64,000 nucleotides of DNA from Undaria pinnatifida (taxonomy: Eukaryota > Sar > Phaeophyceae > Laminariales > Alariaceae), in NCBI GenBank assembly GCA_012845835.1, contig JABAKD010000011.1, positions 1,892,001-1,956,000 on the forward strand, in the 5' to 3' direction. A program made the position numbers and the translations under genes. Shown here in pieces: positions 36,301 through 43,065 of the stretch; position 1 is the first letter of the stretch, and each line of letters starts with the position of its first letter. The notes below the pieces were generated by a model. It saw only the letters and a program-made list of their open reading frames with translations. It had not been told where the DNA came from and did no database searches.

Positions 36301-39300
36301 CATCAGGTGTACACGAATGTGTTTGTACAAACGAGCACTTGATACAAACAAGGGGTGGGTAGAGGGCACGGAAAAGGAGGACGAGGACGTGGACGAGGAG
36401 GAGCAGGAGGGAAGGAGGAGGGAGGAGAAGGAGGGAGGAAGAGCATGGGGGGGGGGGAGGAGGAGGAGGAGGACGAGGAGAAGGGGGAGGAAGAGGAGGG
36501 GGAGAAGGCATTGAGGTTCTGTTTTCGTGCACTACCCCCAAGGATGAGTGCTGCAAGTCGACGGGTAGCAAGAAAGTTTTCATGTGAAGAACACAGAGCA
36601 CAGTACCAGTATGGGGCTGATATGCACAGATGATGACTTCTGATTTCGCTTGTATTTCTTGGCTGATATTTGGTATACGAATTGCTTCAGCTATGATGCG
36701 TGAATCACTTTTGGCTTGTCTCGTTCTTTTTCTGGCGTGTTCTTCAACTCAAGAGTGGCTAGAGCCTGTCCTGTGACCACGGACTTGATTAAGGCGATGA
36801 CGAGCTAATGTGAGAGCAACAGCAACAACATAGCGCACCTTTAGCTCGCGGATTGCTTGCTTGACGCGGTAGCTGTCCTCGATGCTGTAGAACGGGATGG
36901 CGTGCTCTTTCGCTCCGGGAACCTTTTCTAACCCCGGCGCGGGCTCCGCCCCGACCGCCACCACAAGCTTGTCGTACTTGAGCGTTCTCTCTGAAGTAGT
37001 TAATACGACCGATTACGAGCTTTTAATTTGACCGCGCCTAACAAAGTCACCCCTTTGGACATGGCTGAAGCTTGGATTTTTATAGGCTTCGTGTGTGCAG
37101 CCAACCGAGATCCATTCACTATACGACCGACTCCTCAAATTATCAACCAACGAACATGTGAATGACAGTTTCAGGTATCCTTCTGCGCGAGAGTTCCTCG
37201 GGGAAGTTATACTATCATCAGTAGGCGCGTGGACGACGAGAGACCACTTTCTTCGTCAAAGTCAAGCGATATTCATAGGAGTTACGTTTATACCATTGCG
37301 CCTTCACGCCTCAGAAATGTTGGAAAACCATTAACAGAGACGAGTGAAATGCTTTGCGTGATGTTACAGCGTTTGGGCTCGCTTGTTACTCTTACCTGTA
37401 CACCGGTAATTCAAAACATGTACATCGATGATAGACAGCGCGAGAAAACCGTTACATTCCAAGAAAAATCTGCGGCAAATTCCAGAATTGTTCTCTCGTC
37501 GGTTCGTCAGTGGCATAATTTCGACGCACAGCCGGCACAGAGGCTACGCGAAAGCGACGACCACGCCGACGCTGTAATGGTACTGTTAGTTTCGACATGG
37601 GTCTACCTCTCAAGATCCCAAATGGGGCACGCCATGTTCGTACCAACCCGCTGGAGGATACAAATACAAAGACATGGCAGACGATCGCAGTCTGACGAGC
37701 GTCTCGTGCGAGCAAACAATGCCGGGAGGGGAGGGGGGGAACAGATGCACGCATGGCACGGCCACTACTGAGCCGTTGTGCTTCACGAGGGAGACTACCA
37801 GACGCCGCTGACCACGGTGTGCGCCTACGCGCCTAGAAGCAGGGGTGAAAATACATATATATATTTTTCAATGGAAAAGGAAATGGAAGCGGGAATGAAA
37901 TGAAAACGAATACGACACTAAAAATAAAAAAAACAGAAATAAAATAAAGCACAGTAAGCATGGAACCAACAACTGAAAAAAAAACTTTGAATGCGGGTAT
38001 ATGGTAACCGGGAAATTGCGCCTGCAGCCTCACTTTCGTCCGCGTTGTCGGAGACCATGAAGCCCTCCAGGTTGTCCGAGAGGGCACCCACGACCGACAC
38101 CTCCTTGTCCGCCAGGTCAACATCGGCAACGCACCCCTGGACGAACGACACGCCGCTGCCCTCCAGCAGCTCGCGAAAGGTGGGCGCCACCTCATCCAGC
38201 TCGGCGTTCCCCACTGGAAAAATCGCAGAACCGTTTTTCGGGTCAAGAACGGGAGGGGGTGTAAGCCAGTTTCTTCTCGGCCCCTTTCTGGGAATTTCAA
38301 AGTGCAACAGACGCAACGAGCACCTCGCATGGTCGGTGCATGACCACCCGCCTATAGGTCAAGTTTACGTAGCGCTTTTTGAAGACTTGAAAGCTTGTAT
38401 ACACCGAAGTACGGAGTGCTTGTAAGACTTCTAGACTAACCTAGAGAGAAGGCGTTACAGGCCGCGCTCCCACGAGCCGTTCCATCGCGAGGCAACCGAA
38501 CCTATCGCAGACCTCCAAAGCAAACAGAGTTTCCACTCGGGATAATGCCACAAGCACCACCTCCTCCGCCCCACTCCTTCCACTCACTTGCGAACTCGTA
38601 GAGGAGCGGCAAGAACGTAAACTTGTCTCGCTTGTCGACAAGGGTTATTATTGGCTTTCGACCTCGCCAAGGCATTTTTTCGAGCCGCAGGGCGGCGTAC
38701 AGTCCGCCGAATCCACCCCCAAGCACGCAGATCCGCTCCGCCTCTGCCCCCGCCCCCGCCCGCGCCTCGGTGGCGCCCATGCCAATCCTGGGTTCGTGTG
38801 AGTCGTGAGAGCGGCCGGATGGTTGATATATGACGTATTGATAATTGGTTTCAGCTTTGGCTGCTCATGAGCGCTACGTCATACGTGTATCATATTGCTG
38901 TAAATCTGAGTGCGAAAAAAAACGCAGAAAAAAGCAGAAAAAAAATCTCAAGGCCAACTATTATGGGAATTATTTTGGGGCCCTCAGAACTGAGATTTTT
39001 GGCTGATCATACGCGATTTACTCGGCGGGAAGACCAAAAACACCTACCAGGTATAGACTCTTCAAAATACTCCCCGTAGTTTTCCGAGAGCTTTCTGATG
39101 CATTTTTCCGTTTATCCAGACTCGTAGTTCGTCTGTTCGTCCAATTTGCCAGTTCTGACGACCTCATGATTTTTAGCGAAATAAATCTCAAAAATTTATC
39201 ATTTTTGGCCCCAGTTTTGAGCAGCAATGCATATTGCTGACAACTAACTTGTTGCGCCAAAAAAAAAAAATGAGACGCTGGAGAAACGGAAACTGCTCCA

Positions 39301-41428
39301 GAAATCCCTCGGAAAACTACGAGATGGATCTTGAGGAGTGTATCGGTGTTTTTGACAGTCCAGCCGAGTAAAACCCGTATAATTGGCCCATAATTCAGTT
39401 CTGAGAGCCAAATATAATTTTTCCGATAGTAGTAGGTCTAAGACCAAGGGCCGTTCTTATCGGAAACCTTTTTATGTCTTAACTTCCCTAAACTTCCTAA
39501 ATTTCCATATTGGTGAAATGTGTCTTTAAAAAATACGGAAAATTTAACCATCACATATTAGGAAATCCTGCCGTCGATTTCCATATTTCGAAGGCAGGGC
39601 TCCGACAAGCACCGTGGCTCAACGCTGGGACCATCGGGTAGCTTTAAACGTTGACCAGGGTGGTCCAACATTATGGCCGGAAGCGGCCTGGGCCTCTGAA
39701 GGACTCATCCATCCTCGAGTCGGACGAAACAACGATTAAGCCTTCCCAACGAGGCGCAGAAACATGAAGAAAGCTATATCTGGTGTCCTCGTCGTGCTCG
39801 GCATATTCTTGACACCAGGGGCTGCTGTCGCCGGATTGTACGTATCTACTTGGCTTGGGTGCTTTCCTCTGCGGTCTTCCGGGATGTTCGCTCATGCGTG
39901 CTGTGTGACGACGCCCGTGACTGTTGGTGTGGGTGGTGGCGGTCTTGCTTTATGGCTCAGCTTTCAGAAACCAGGGGGAAAAGGCAAACAACCCCGCGCT
40001 CGATAAAAATGCAGACGTTTTTTCATGGAAATCGTGGAAAAAAAACAGGAGATTTAGGAAATTCACATCTCCGATAAGAACGGCCCTCAACAGGTTTTTA
40101 GTGATATGTCCAGCCATTGTCCAAAAAACGGGATTGTTTCTCGGCGCTCTAGGCTTTTGCCGTTAAGGCACGTCCGTCAAGGCTTTTTCCTTGACCCCGT
40201 CCTCCAAGGGGAAAAGTGCCGTCTACTGACACCTTCGCGTATGACTCCGCTGGTCCAGCAGGCGGCTTTCGCGGATCGTGTAGAATAGAGAACAGTCGGC
40301 AAGTTTCAAATATTGGTCCATTTTCGAGTATACCAGGTACAAGGTACGTACAGCAGCAATATGTACGAGTTACACGAGTAGGTAGTACAATAGATGCCAC
40401 GTGCTGCGGCTGTCGTATAGCAGCATTGTACGCATATCATGCAGCTGTACGAGATAAGGGAGTTCCCTCGCTCCGCGAGCTTGTGAGACGCCGAGCCTGC
40501 GACGCGAGCCCGCGATACGTGACTCGTTTGACGAGTTACCAGTATGAGTTATACCATCGACTATATGTCAAACCACTCCAATTCATGGTTCTAATGTATA
40601 CCAGGTACCAGGTACCAGGTATACATTTTTCTGATTTTTGTCAGCTTGCGCTGCCGGGGTTGTAACGAGGACCAATGATAGGGACAGCTCACGCTATACC
40701 TACAATGGGACTCGAAGGGTGCGCCAGCTAGCGTTGGGCTGCGAAAGCAACTGAGTTAAATCGACACACGACGCGTATGAAAATACGCGGAAGTGTGGTG
40801 AGCTAAAGCTTTATTTTTCCCCATCCGCCGGAGGATAAAAAAAAAAAAAAAAAAAAAAAAATTGTGGTGTTTCTTTTCGCCGTGTACCTTGGGTTGATCC
40901 TGAGCCGGCAACAAGCAATGGGCAACGTGACCATGATCCCCCCCTACGAACAAGAGCAAGAGGATAAACGGCATATTGGCATACCACGAGTACAACAACG
41001 TGCCAGGTGCCAGGTACCGATTTGCAGCGGGGCAAAAGGATGTATCAGCACGACGATGCTTGCTGTGTCAGTGTCATGAACAACCAGCCTAGATAAAATC
41101 CGCAAGCACGTCAATCCAAGGACAGACAGTCGTCCAAAAACATAACACACAGGCGTATACGTCACCTTGCGGGACCAGCGTCTTCACCCTGGTCGCTAAA
41201 TGCTGTTGCAGCAGCCCTCTTGCCCACCCTATGAGTAGGGCGCCGCCCCAAGCAGTACTGCTGCTGTCGTTCGTACGTTCGTCGAGGAAGCCGCTGCTGC
41301 TGTGCTGACTCGACGGATCGAAACGGTCGTCCTTGGCCCGCGAGATAATTTGGCATGCTGACGAAAGCGAAGGCTAGTGTATGTCCAACCGAAAAGGCGC
41401 ACAGCAAGAGGAAGGTTGGGTGCGGCAT
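24193..41428 (-). CDS. NDC1: Plastid type II NAD(P)H dehydrogenase, NDC1/NdbB class, complete, 10 exons
   Basis: Predicted FAD enzyme that oxidises NAD(P)H and reduces a quinone. Plant NDC1 and cyanobacterial NdbB act on plastoquinone and on the phylloquinone precursor, at thylakoids or plastoglobules. The coding parts are 41166-41428, 38588-38787, 38034-38213, 36839-36990, 36042-36194, 35548-35682, 34751-35047, 33999-34075, 33498-33618 and 24193-24324: 1710 nt, 569 residues plus TAG. All nine junctions preserve frame. Residues 1-21 form a signal peptide with AFAF at 19-22, followed by a basic Ser/Arg-rich transit-like stretch to about 88. The first dinucleotide fold GGGFGG is at 111-116, with D139 closing its second strand, then FLPLLYE (146-152). 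VVGGSYGG at 278-285 is the second fold. LVWTAGSQP (375-383), CLGD (443-446) and FRFVNLGEMMNLG near 485-497 follow, and the last is a signature I associate with NDC1. RMPT (528-531) starts the tail. Length fits plant NDC1 plus a longer presequence and a low-complexity insert at 410-440. The ATG at 41428 is chosen because it directly precedes the signal peptide. Family is very likely, subclass likely, exact quinone inferred. Confidence 0.85.
24305..25080 (-). repeat. Four tandem units of about 195-200 bp copying the terminal-exon acceptor
   Basis: GGTTGGTCGGCATGCGCACC (plus strand) marks the start of exon 10 and its AG at about 24308. Decayed copies recur at about 24501, 24700 and 24894, each followed by AAATTAA-like sequence, GGGGCGG(C)(A)GAAACGA and TCGTTG-like sequence. 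Two of the three extra copies still encode RMPTNP or MPTSP-like text after an acceptor-like AG. Confidence 0.78.
25740..26925. repeat. Duplicate of the 11.8-13.1 kb repeat block
   Basis: Same units (AGAGTAATAAACACTTCTAC, GCCTAGACCTAGCACCA), C runs (about 22 C at 26517) and AACTGATGCATTTCCTTCCA. It ends in the same LTAG-frame repeat (26758-26925, MSFDKIFDLIAGVYFYFYNT). Order is kept, so this is a block duplication of about 1.2 kb, now in the NDC1-type gene's last intron. Confidence 0.82.
26926..27190. other. Short stretch open on both strands
   Basis: Plus frame has VAREQLKYLQSMGQKYRKAQ and a donor-like GTGAGT at 27101. The minus frame over the same bases reads as a hydrophobic protein (FFPMVVTEAVKKDAPVGLYS). 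Neither is recognised. It could be an exon fragment of a captured gene or chance. Confidence 0.2.
27388..27662 (+). mobile_element. tRNA-derived SINE, GCGTACCAGG subfamily
   Basis: GTGCCGGTCGCCCCGGTGGC through CAAATTGACTTGCGGAAAGC and CGATAAAAATTGAAGG to CCTGTGACGACGGCTTG. It lies in intron 9 of the NDC1-type gene, opposite to its transcription. Confidence 0.8.
27668..27805 (+). repeat. CATTAAACCGTTCTT repeat, copy 1
   Basis: GTGTGTGTTCTTCACATTAA, CGACATCCAGCACACCCAGT, CTGATTCTTCACCCTAGA and GCTCTGTGGTCACA. It joins the SINE end directly. Also at 28683-28830, 29877-30200 (split by a MITE), 45960-46085, and inverted near 46583-46620. Confidence 0.75.
28683..28830 (+). repeat. CATTAAACCGTTCTT repeat, copy 2
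   Basis: GTGTGTTGTCTTCACATTAA, CACCCAGTGTTCGTGCTGAT, TTCATCCTAGAGAGA and GAGACAGAGC in the family order. Confidence 0.75.
28900..29290. repeat. Purine-rich (A/G) tract
   Basis: Long GAA/AAAG runs on the plus strand. The minus strand gives a false Phe/Leu-rich frame. No gene seen. Confidence 0.6.
29911..30091. mobile_element. GGTCCCTCTATAG MITE, nested in a repeat
   Basis: Left end GTAGTGGTCCCTCTATAGTG, right end AATAGAGGGACCACTACTG, about 180 bp. Interior has GTGCCGAACGATTTCACAGG and GCACTATAGCGGGCCATCGG. It interrupts a CATTAAACCGTTCTT repeat, which helps define its ends. Termini CAG...CTG suggest a hAT-like non-autonomous element, but the target duplication is not clear. Confidence 0.75.
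30754..31790 (+). repeat. Tandem repeat of about 200 bp with CTG expansion
   Basis: Units begin with TATATTTTTGTCTTCCTGGT-like sequence near 30754, 30968, 31159 and 31357. Each has CGCCAGCAG..GAC.GCAGGCGACG and ends in CTG-rich sequence and an AATCAA/AAACTCAAA linker. In the last unit the CTG part has grown to nearly 300 bp (31500-31790). Confidence 0.85.
32340..33400 (+). repeat. 20-bp satellite, roughly 50 units
   Basis: Consensus TTAGCCGCCGAACACGGTCC, with frequent CGG/TGG and A/G changes and some missing units. It lies in intron 9 of the NDC1-type gene about 100 bp from the donor side of exon 9. Confidence 0.9.
33498..33618 (-). CDS. NDC1: NDC1-type gene exon 9
   Basis: Acceptor CTTGTCAG/ATTTGT and donor TACGCG/GTGAGT. 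Encodes residues 486-526. The junction gives LDFRFVNLGEMMNLGG, a C-terminal signature I associate with NDC1, followed by GLARRAVYA, the amphipathic membrane-anchoring helix region. Confidence 0.86.
33661..33812. repeat. GGTTCAAGATTATC minisatellite
   Basis: About eight units of GATTATCGGTTCAAGACTAT-like sequence in intron 8 (33619-33998) of the NDC1-type gene. Confidence 0.8.
33999..34075 (-). CDS. NDC1: NDC1-type gene exon 8
   Basis: Acceptor CTGTTGCAG/GTGGCC and donor TTCAG/GTGGGC. Encodes residues 461-485 plus two bases. VAMQQSDYIAYNIWADKER follows LPCNAQ of exon 7, giving the conserved AQVAxQQxDYxAxN segment at the quinone/membrane side of type II dehydrogenases. Confidence 0.87.
34751..35047 (-). 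CDS. NDC1: NDC1-type gene exon 7: WTAG and LGD motifs, GC donor
   Basis: Acceptor TTAACCAG/GACGCC, 99 whole codons, residues 362-460. It has ADLLVWTAGSQPSRV, GRIKVDRRLQV and VYCLGDIAAVEG (D446 is the second FAD contact), ending LPCNAQ. Between the last two motifs lies a Thr/Ala/Gly-rich insert (about residues 410-440), encoded by CAG/CCA-type triplet runs. The donor is CAG/GCAAGA, a GC-AG intron. No GT donor nearby keeps the frame and the conserved AQ/VA junction. Confidence 0.83.
35548..35682 (-). CDS. NDC1: NDC1-type gene exon 6
   Basis: Acceptor GCGCAAG/GTCCTC and donor GGGAAG/GTAAGG, 45 whole codons, residues 317-361. It reads VLSAAAPGSREAGLRRLKES and then GVRVLTRTRVNSVKEGGVVV. This is the helix and 'long way round' strand pair found between the second fold and the WTAG motif. 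The acceptor is preceded by a weak pyrimidine tract, so the exact start is a little less certain than for other exons. Confidence 0.8.
35700..35950. repeat. ATTACGAGC...CCCCTTT dispersed repeat
   Basis: ATTACGAGCGAACGGGGGCT and a GCGAGCGAATGAGAGC copy, then AGCTTTTAACTTGGACGGCG and GGGACCCCTTTCGAG. It is shared with 37005-37085 (ACGAGCTTTTAATTTGACCG, CACCCCTTTGGACATGGC) and 53960-54050 (GGACCCCTTTTGAGATGGC). Introns 3 and 5 of the NDC1-type gene each carry a copy. Confidence 0.6.
36042..36194 (-). CDS. NDC1: NDC1-type gene exon 5: NAD(P)H-binding fold
   Basis: Acceptor TTGACAG/GCTCGC and donor TCTGAG/GTGAGG, 51 whole codons, residues 266-316. It contains AVVVGGSYGGVELACNLA, the second GxGxxG-type fold that binds the pyridine nucleotide. 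The second strand ends VEVTLATGSE, without an acidic residue directly at its end. That is compatible with NADPH use, but this is inference. Confidence 0.87.
36370..36512. repeat. Polypurine (GGA)n tract in intron 4
   Basis: About 140 bp almost wholly A/G on the plus strand (AGGAGGAGGAGGAGGACGAG-like). The transcribed strand of the NDC1-type gene therefore carries a polypyrimidine tract, which could act in splicing or form triplex DNA. Confidence 0.8.
36615..36830 (+). mobile_element. LINE 3' end inserted beside the exon 4 donor
   Basis: GGCTAGAGCCTGTCCTGTGA, CCACGGACTTGATTA and GCTAATGTGAGAGCAAC, ending with an (AAC/AGC)n tail at 36830. It matches the 3' end at 60215-60407. The tail stops 8 bp from the intron 4 donor of the NDC1-type gene, in opposite orientation. 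Confidence 0.68.
36839..36990 (-). CDS. NDC1: NDC1-type gene exon 4
   Basis: Acceptor ACTTCAG/AGAG and donor CTAAAG/GTGCGC. Encodes residues 215-265. It has YDKLVVAVGAEP (220-231), the conserved ATG-like loop of this flavoprotein superfamily, and then PGAKEHAIPFYSIEDSYRVK. A LINE-derived 3' end lies about 8 bp inside the following intron, immediately next to the donor. Confidence 0.87.
36991..38033 (-). other. NDC1: Intron 3 of the NDC1-type gene
   Basis: 1043 bp. A 180-codon open frame on the opposite strand (37229-37771) has no motif and is probably chance. Also holds the ATTACGAGC repeat near 37005 and an A-rich stretch at 37860-37985. Confidence 0.6.
38034..38213 (-). CDS. NDC1: NDC1-type gene exon 3
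   Basis: Acceptor TTTTTCCAG/TGG and donor GAAA/GTGAGG. Encodes residues 155-214, beginning at the split Met155. The stretch GNAELDEVAPTFRELLEG is typical of NDC1/NdbB proteins after the first fold. It continues through the strand-rich segment VSFVQGCVADVDLADKEVSV that leads to the second dinucleotide fold. Confidence 0.85.
38588..38787 (-). CDS. NDC1: NDC1-type gene exon 2: FAD-binding Rossmann fold
   Basis: Acceptor ACCCAG/GATTGG and donor GCAA/GTGAGT. Encodes residues 88-154 plus one base. It holds RICVLGGGFGGLYAALRLE (FAD-binding glycines 111-116), the acidic residue D139 in ITLVDKRD, and FTFLPLLYEFA, the conserved step after the second strand. An internal ATG exists at codon 91, but starting there would lose the plastid presequence that joins in frame from exon 1. 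Confidence 0.88.
38958..39432. mobile_element. Foldback element
   Basis: Left arm about 38958-39123 and right arm about 39270-39432 are inverted copies: CCCTCAGAACTGAG / CTCAGTTCTGAGAG-like, TTTACTCGGC / GCCGAGTAAA, CGTAGTTTTCCGAG / CTCGGAAAACTACGAG. The loop is about 146 bp. No coding frame. Arms are diverged, so the insertion is old. Confidence 0.75.
39447..40087 (+). mobile_element. 641-bp terminal-inverted-repeat element with small ORF
   Basis: Ends are AGGGCCGTTCTTATCGGA and its reverse complement TCCGATAAGAACGGCCCT, 18 bp perfect. Further imperfect inversion follows (CTTCCTAAATTTCC left, GATTTAGGAAATTC right). It carries an 80-codon ORF. No transposase, so non-autonomous. The superfamily is uncertain; GGGCC termini would suit PIF/Harbinger or a relative. 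A clear target duplication is not visible (CA or CAA at most). Confidence 0.78.
39764..40006 (+). CDS. Small membrane protein ORF inside the inverted-repeat element
   Basis: 80 residues from ATG with A at -3. MKKAISGVLVVLGIFLTPGA begins a signal-like or membrane segment (about 4-28). A Cys-containing loop AHACCVTT lies near 44-51, and a second hydrophobic segment VGVGGGGLALWLSF is at about 54-67. The end is basic (KPGGKGKQPRAR). I do not recognise it. The two hydrophobic segments and basic tail are protein-like, but the frame is short and chance is possible. It lies in an intron of the NDC1-type gene, antisense to it. Confidence 0.35.
   Translation: MKKAISGVLVVLGIFLTPGAAVAGLYVSTWLGCFPLRSSGMFAHACCVTTPVTVGVGGGGLALWLSFQKPGGKGKQPRAR
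40671..40862 (+). mobile_element. Poly(A)-tailed short retroelement, copy 2
   Basis: ATAGGGACAGCTC, GCTAGCGTTGGGCTGCGAA, AATACGCGGAAGTGTGGTGA and CATCCGCCGGAGGAT, then about 26 A. Same order as 4800-4997. Confidence 0.6.
41166..41428 (-). CDS. NDC1: NDC1-type gene exon 1: bipartite plastid presequence
   Basis: Encodes residues 1-87 and two bases of codon 88. The protein starts MPHPTFLLLCAFSVG, a short n-region and a hydrophobic core, then LAFAF, which resembles the Phe-containing ASAFAP cleavage motif of plastid proteins in algae with red-derived secondary plastids. The rest is rich in Arg, Gln and Ser, as in a transit peptide, and has no catalytic motif. The donor reads GCAAG/GTGACG. The next exon supplies the missing base, giving Arg88. 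Confidence 0.78.
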
Positions 41429-41772
41429 CGTGCTCAGCACCCCCGCCTGACGCAACAAGCCAGTTGGGATAGCTGATAGCTAGCGACGCAGAATTTCCCC
41501 TCACAGCTTGTAGGGGAGGGGTTTCCATGTATACTCAAAATATTATGGTTCGGGGCGGGTTTTAGTACGATAATTATTTTGATATTTACCCCGGCCCCCG
41601 CTAAGCTCCCCTCTTTTTCTTTATAAAACTTCCTGAGCAGACGCACAAAAAAAAAACAGATCAGAGCTGTGCTTGCTCTCTCTGATCTCGCATCGCATTT
41701 CTGCGTTCTCAACGGATCACCAAGGAGACATAGGGCAAACACACATCCCGGCCGACTTCTCCTTTTCCCGCC
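41429..41772. promoter_or_regulatory. Shared intergenic region between divergent genes
   Basis: 344 bp between the ATG of the NDC1-type gene (minus) and the ATG of the BAR-like gene (plus). It must hold both 5' UTRs and both core promoters unless unseen upstream exons exist. It contains a TATA-like box for the plus gene and no recognisable member of the repeat families that crowd the rest of the window. This suggests constraint or simply little space. Confidence 0.55.
41622..41628 (+). promoter_or_regulatory. Possible TATA box for the BAR-like gene
   Basis: TATAAAA after a pyrimidine run, 151 bp before the ATG at 41773. Spacing would allow a 5' UTR of about 120 nt. No equally good box is visible for the minus-strand gene. 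Chance occurrence cannot be excluded. Confidence 0.3.
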
Positions 41773-41869
41773 ATGACGACGCGGAAGGGCGGCCCGAAGG
41801 CCCCCCCACGGGTGACGCCAAACAAGTTTCTAATTGCGCTCAAGCACAAGAATATGGATGTTTTCAAGT
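41773..41869 (+). CDS. BAR-like gene exon 1
   Basis: ATG in a good context (CCGCC before it), 32 codons plus one base. The donor is AAGT/GTGAGT, a near-perfect consensus. Residues 1-32 are basic at the start and end in KFLIALKHKNMDVFK. The next exon completes codon 33 as Phe. Confidence 0.68.
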
Positions 41870-43033
41870 GTGAGTGGTTCGTTGGGGAAGCACAACAGCA
41901 ACCCCTTTCTTGTTCGGAATGGAGCGGCCGCGGGCGACGTCGTTGCAAAGAGTGCCGAACAGATTGGTTATCGCCGCTGGGCAAGGCTGTCCCTCCCTTA
42001 GTGCTCGGGGAGCTGCTGCTGCTGCCACCCCCGTTGCAGCGCTTCCTGTTTGTCCATCCGCGAGTTGTCGGCGCGCAAAATCATAGAACGGAGAAGGAAG
42101 GACCCCCCGTTGAGGCATTTTGGGATCACCAAACCGGCCCTTATCTCTCCGCTTGCTTGACCCCGCTCTGGCCACCTCGCGCCTCTATGCTTCCCCGCTG
42201 TTGCTCGCAGTCGACTCGGAAGCGGAGGAGGATAAGAACTACATATCAGCGTCGGAGAGGTTCATGGAATTCCAGACGCAGGTGAGCCCTTCGCAAGCGA
42301 TGTGTTGATGTTTTATGTTGCTATTTTTTAATGCTATTTTTGCACGTACCTATGGGGTGAACATGGCCCCTTGGTTGGCATAGCTGGCACCAAGATACAT
42401 TTTCATTTGGTTTTAGTGTGCTTGCCATCCCACAGAAGAAATAGAATTTCAGTAACGTTGCTCTCATTGGACGTGGGACACGAAGTGGTTGAGCTTTATT
42501 GCGGCGGCTCCCTGCTCCTGTTCCGGGAAGTATCTCGACAATCCCCGGCAACCCCCCCCAGCCCCATCTCCATTATTTACTCCCTCTCTCACAGCTTAGT
42601 CTATGCTTCTTTTTTGTTTCCCCTCAGAAGCCTCATCATTCGTGGGCACGATCTTTCCTCTTCATGGCCGCGATCCTCCCAGAAACAAGTGCAGCAGATC
42701 ATTACAAATGATGCTCGCATACGAAGTACAGCAGTACCAAATGGTCGCCCCGGTGGCGTATCAGGTTATCCTCGAGCCTGGTATAGGTCAGTTTCGTGAG
42801 TTCGAGCCCCGCCGAGTGCATACTCGTATAGATTCGTTGGGACTTTTTCTTGTGGACAAATTGACTTGCGGAAAGCGCGAGAGCGTGAGTTAGCAACATT
42901 CAATGTACAATCGACGAGCAGTGGGATTGCTGAACCCTATGCGCGATAAAAATTGAAGGCAAGAACCGGGGAGGAGAAGGGATGACACCTGTGTCCACGG
43001 CTTGTCCAGAAGCTGGAAAGTAAAAGTGTGCTG

Positions 43034-43065
<32 letters not shown>

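Larger units (their letters stand above)
38788..41165 (-). other. NDC1: Intron 1 of the NDC1-type gene, 2.4 kb
   Basis: Separates the plastid presequence from the enzyme. It contains a foldback element (38958-39432), a 641-bp terminal-inverted-repeat element (39447-40087), CCAGGTACCAGGT motifs near 40600 and a poly(A)-tailed retroelement (40671-40862). Confidence 0.75.

Noticed and set aside
37229-37771. 180-codon frame, plus strand
   Set aside because: Entirely inside intron 3 of the NDC1-type gene, no motif and no splice context.
42660-42741. Missing exon of the BAR-like gene (KQVQQIITNDARIRS)
   Set aside because: Acceptor TCCCAG and helix-like text are suggestive, but no usable donor exists before the SINE insertion, and the sequence does not keep a helix after the first 15 residues.
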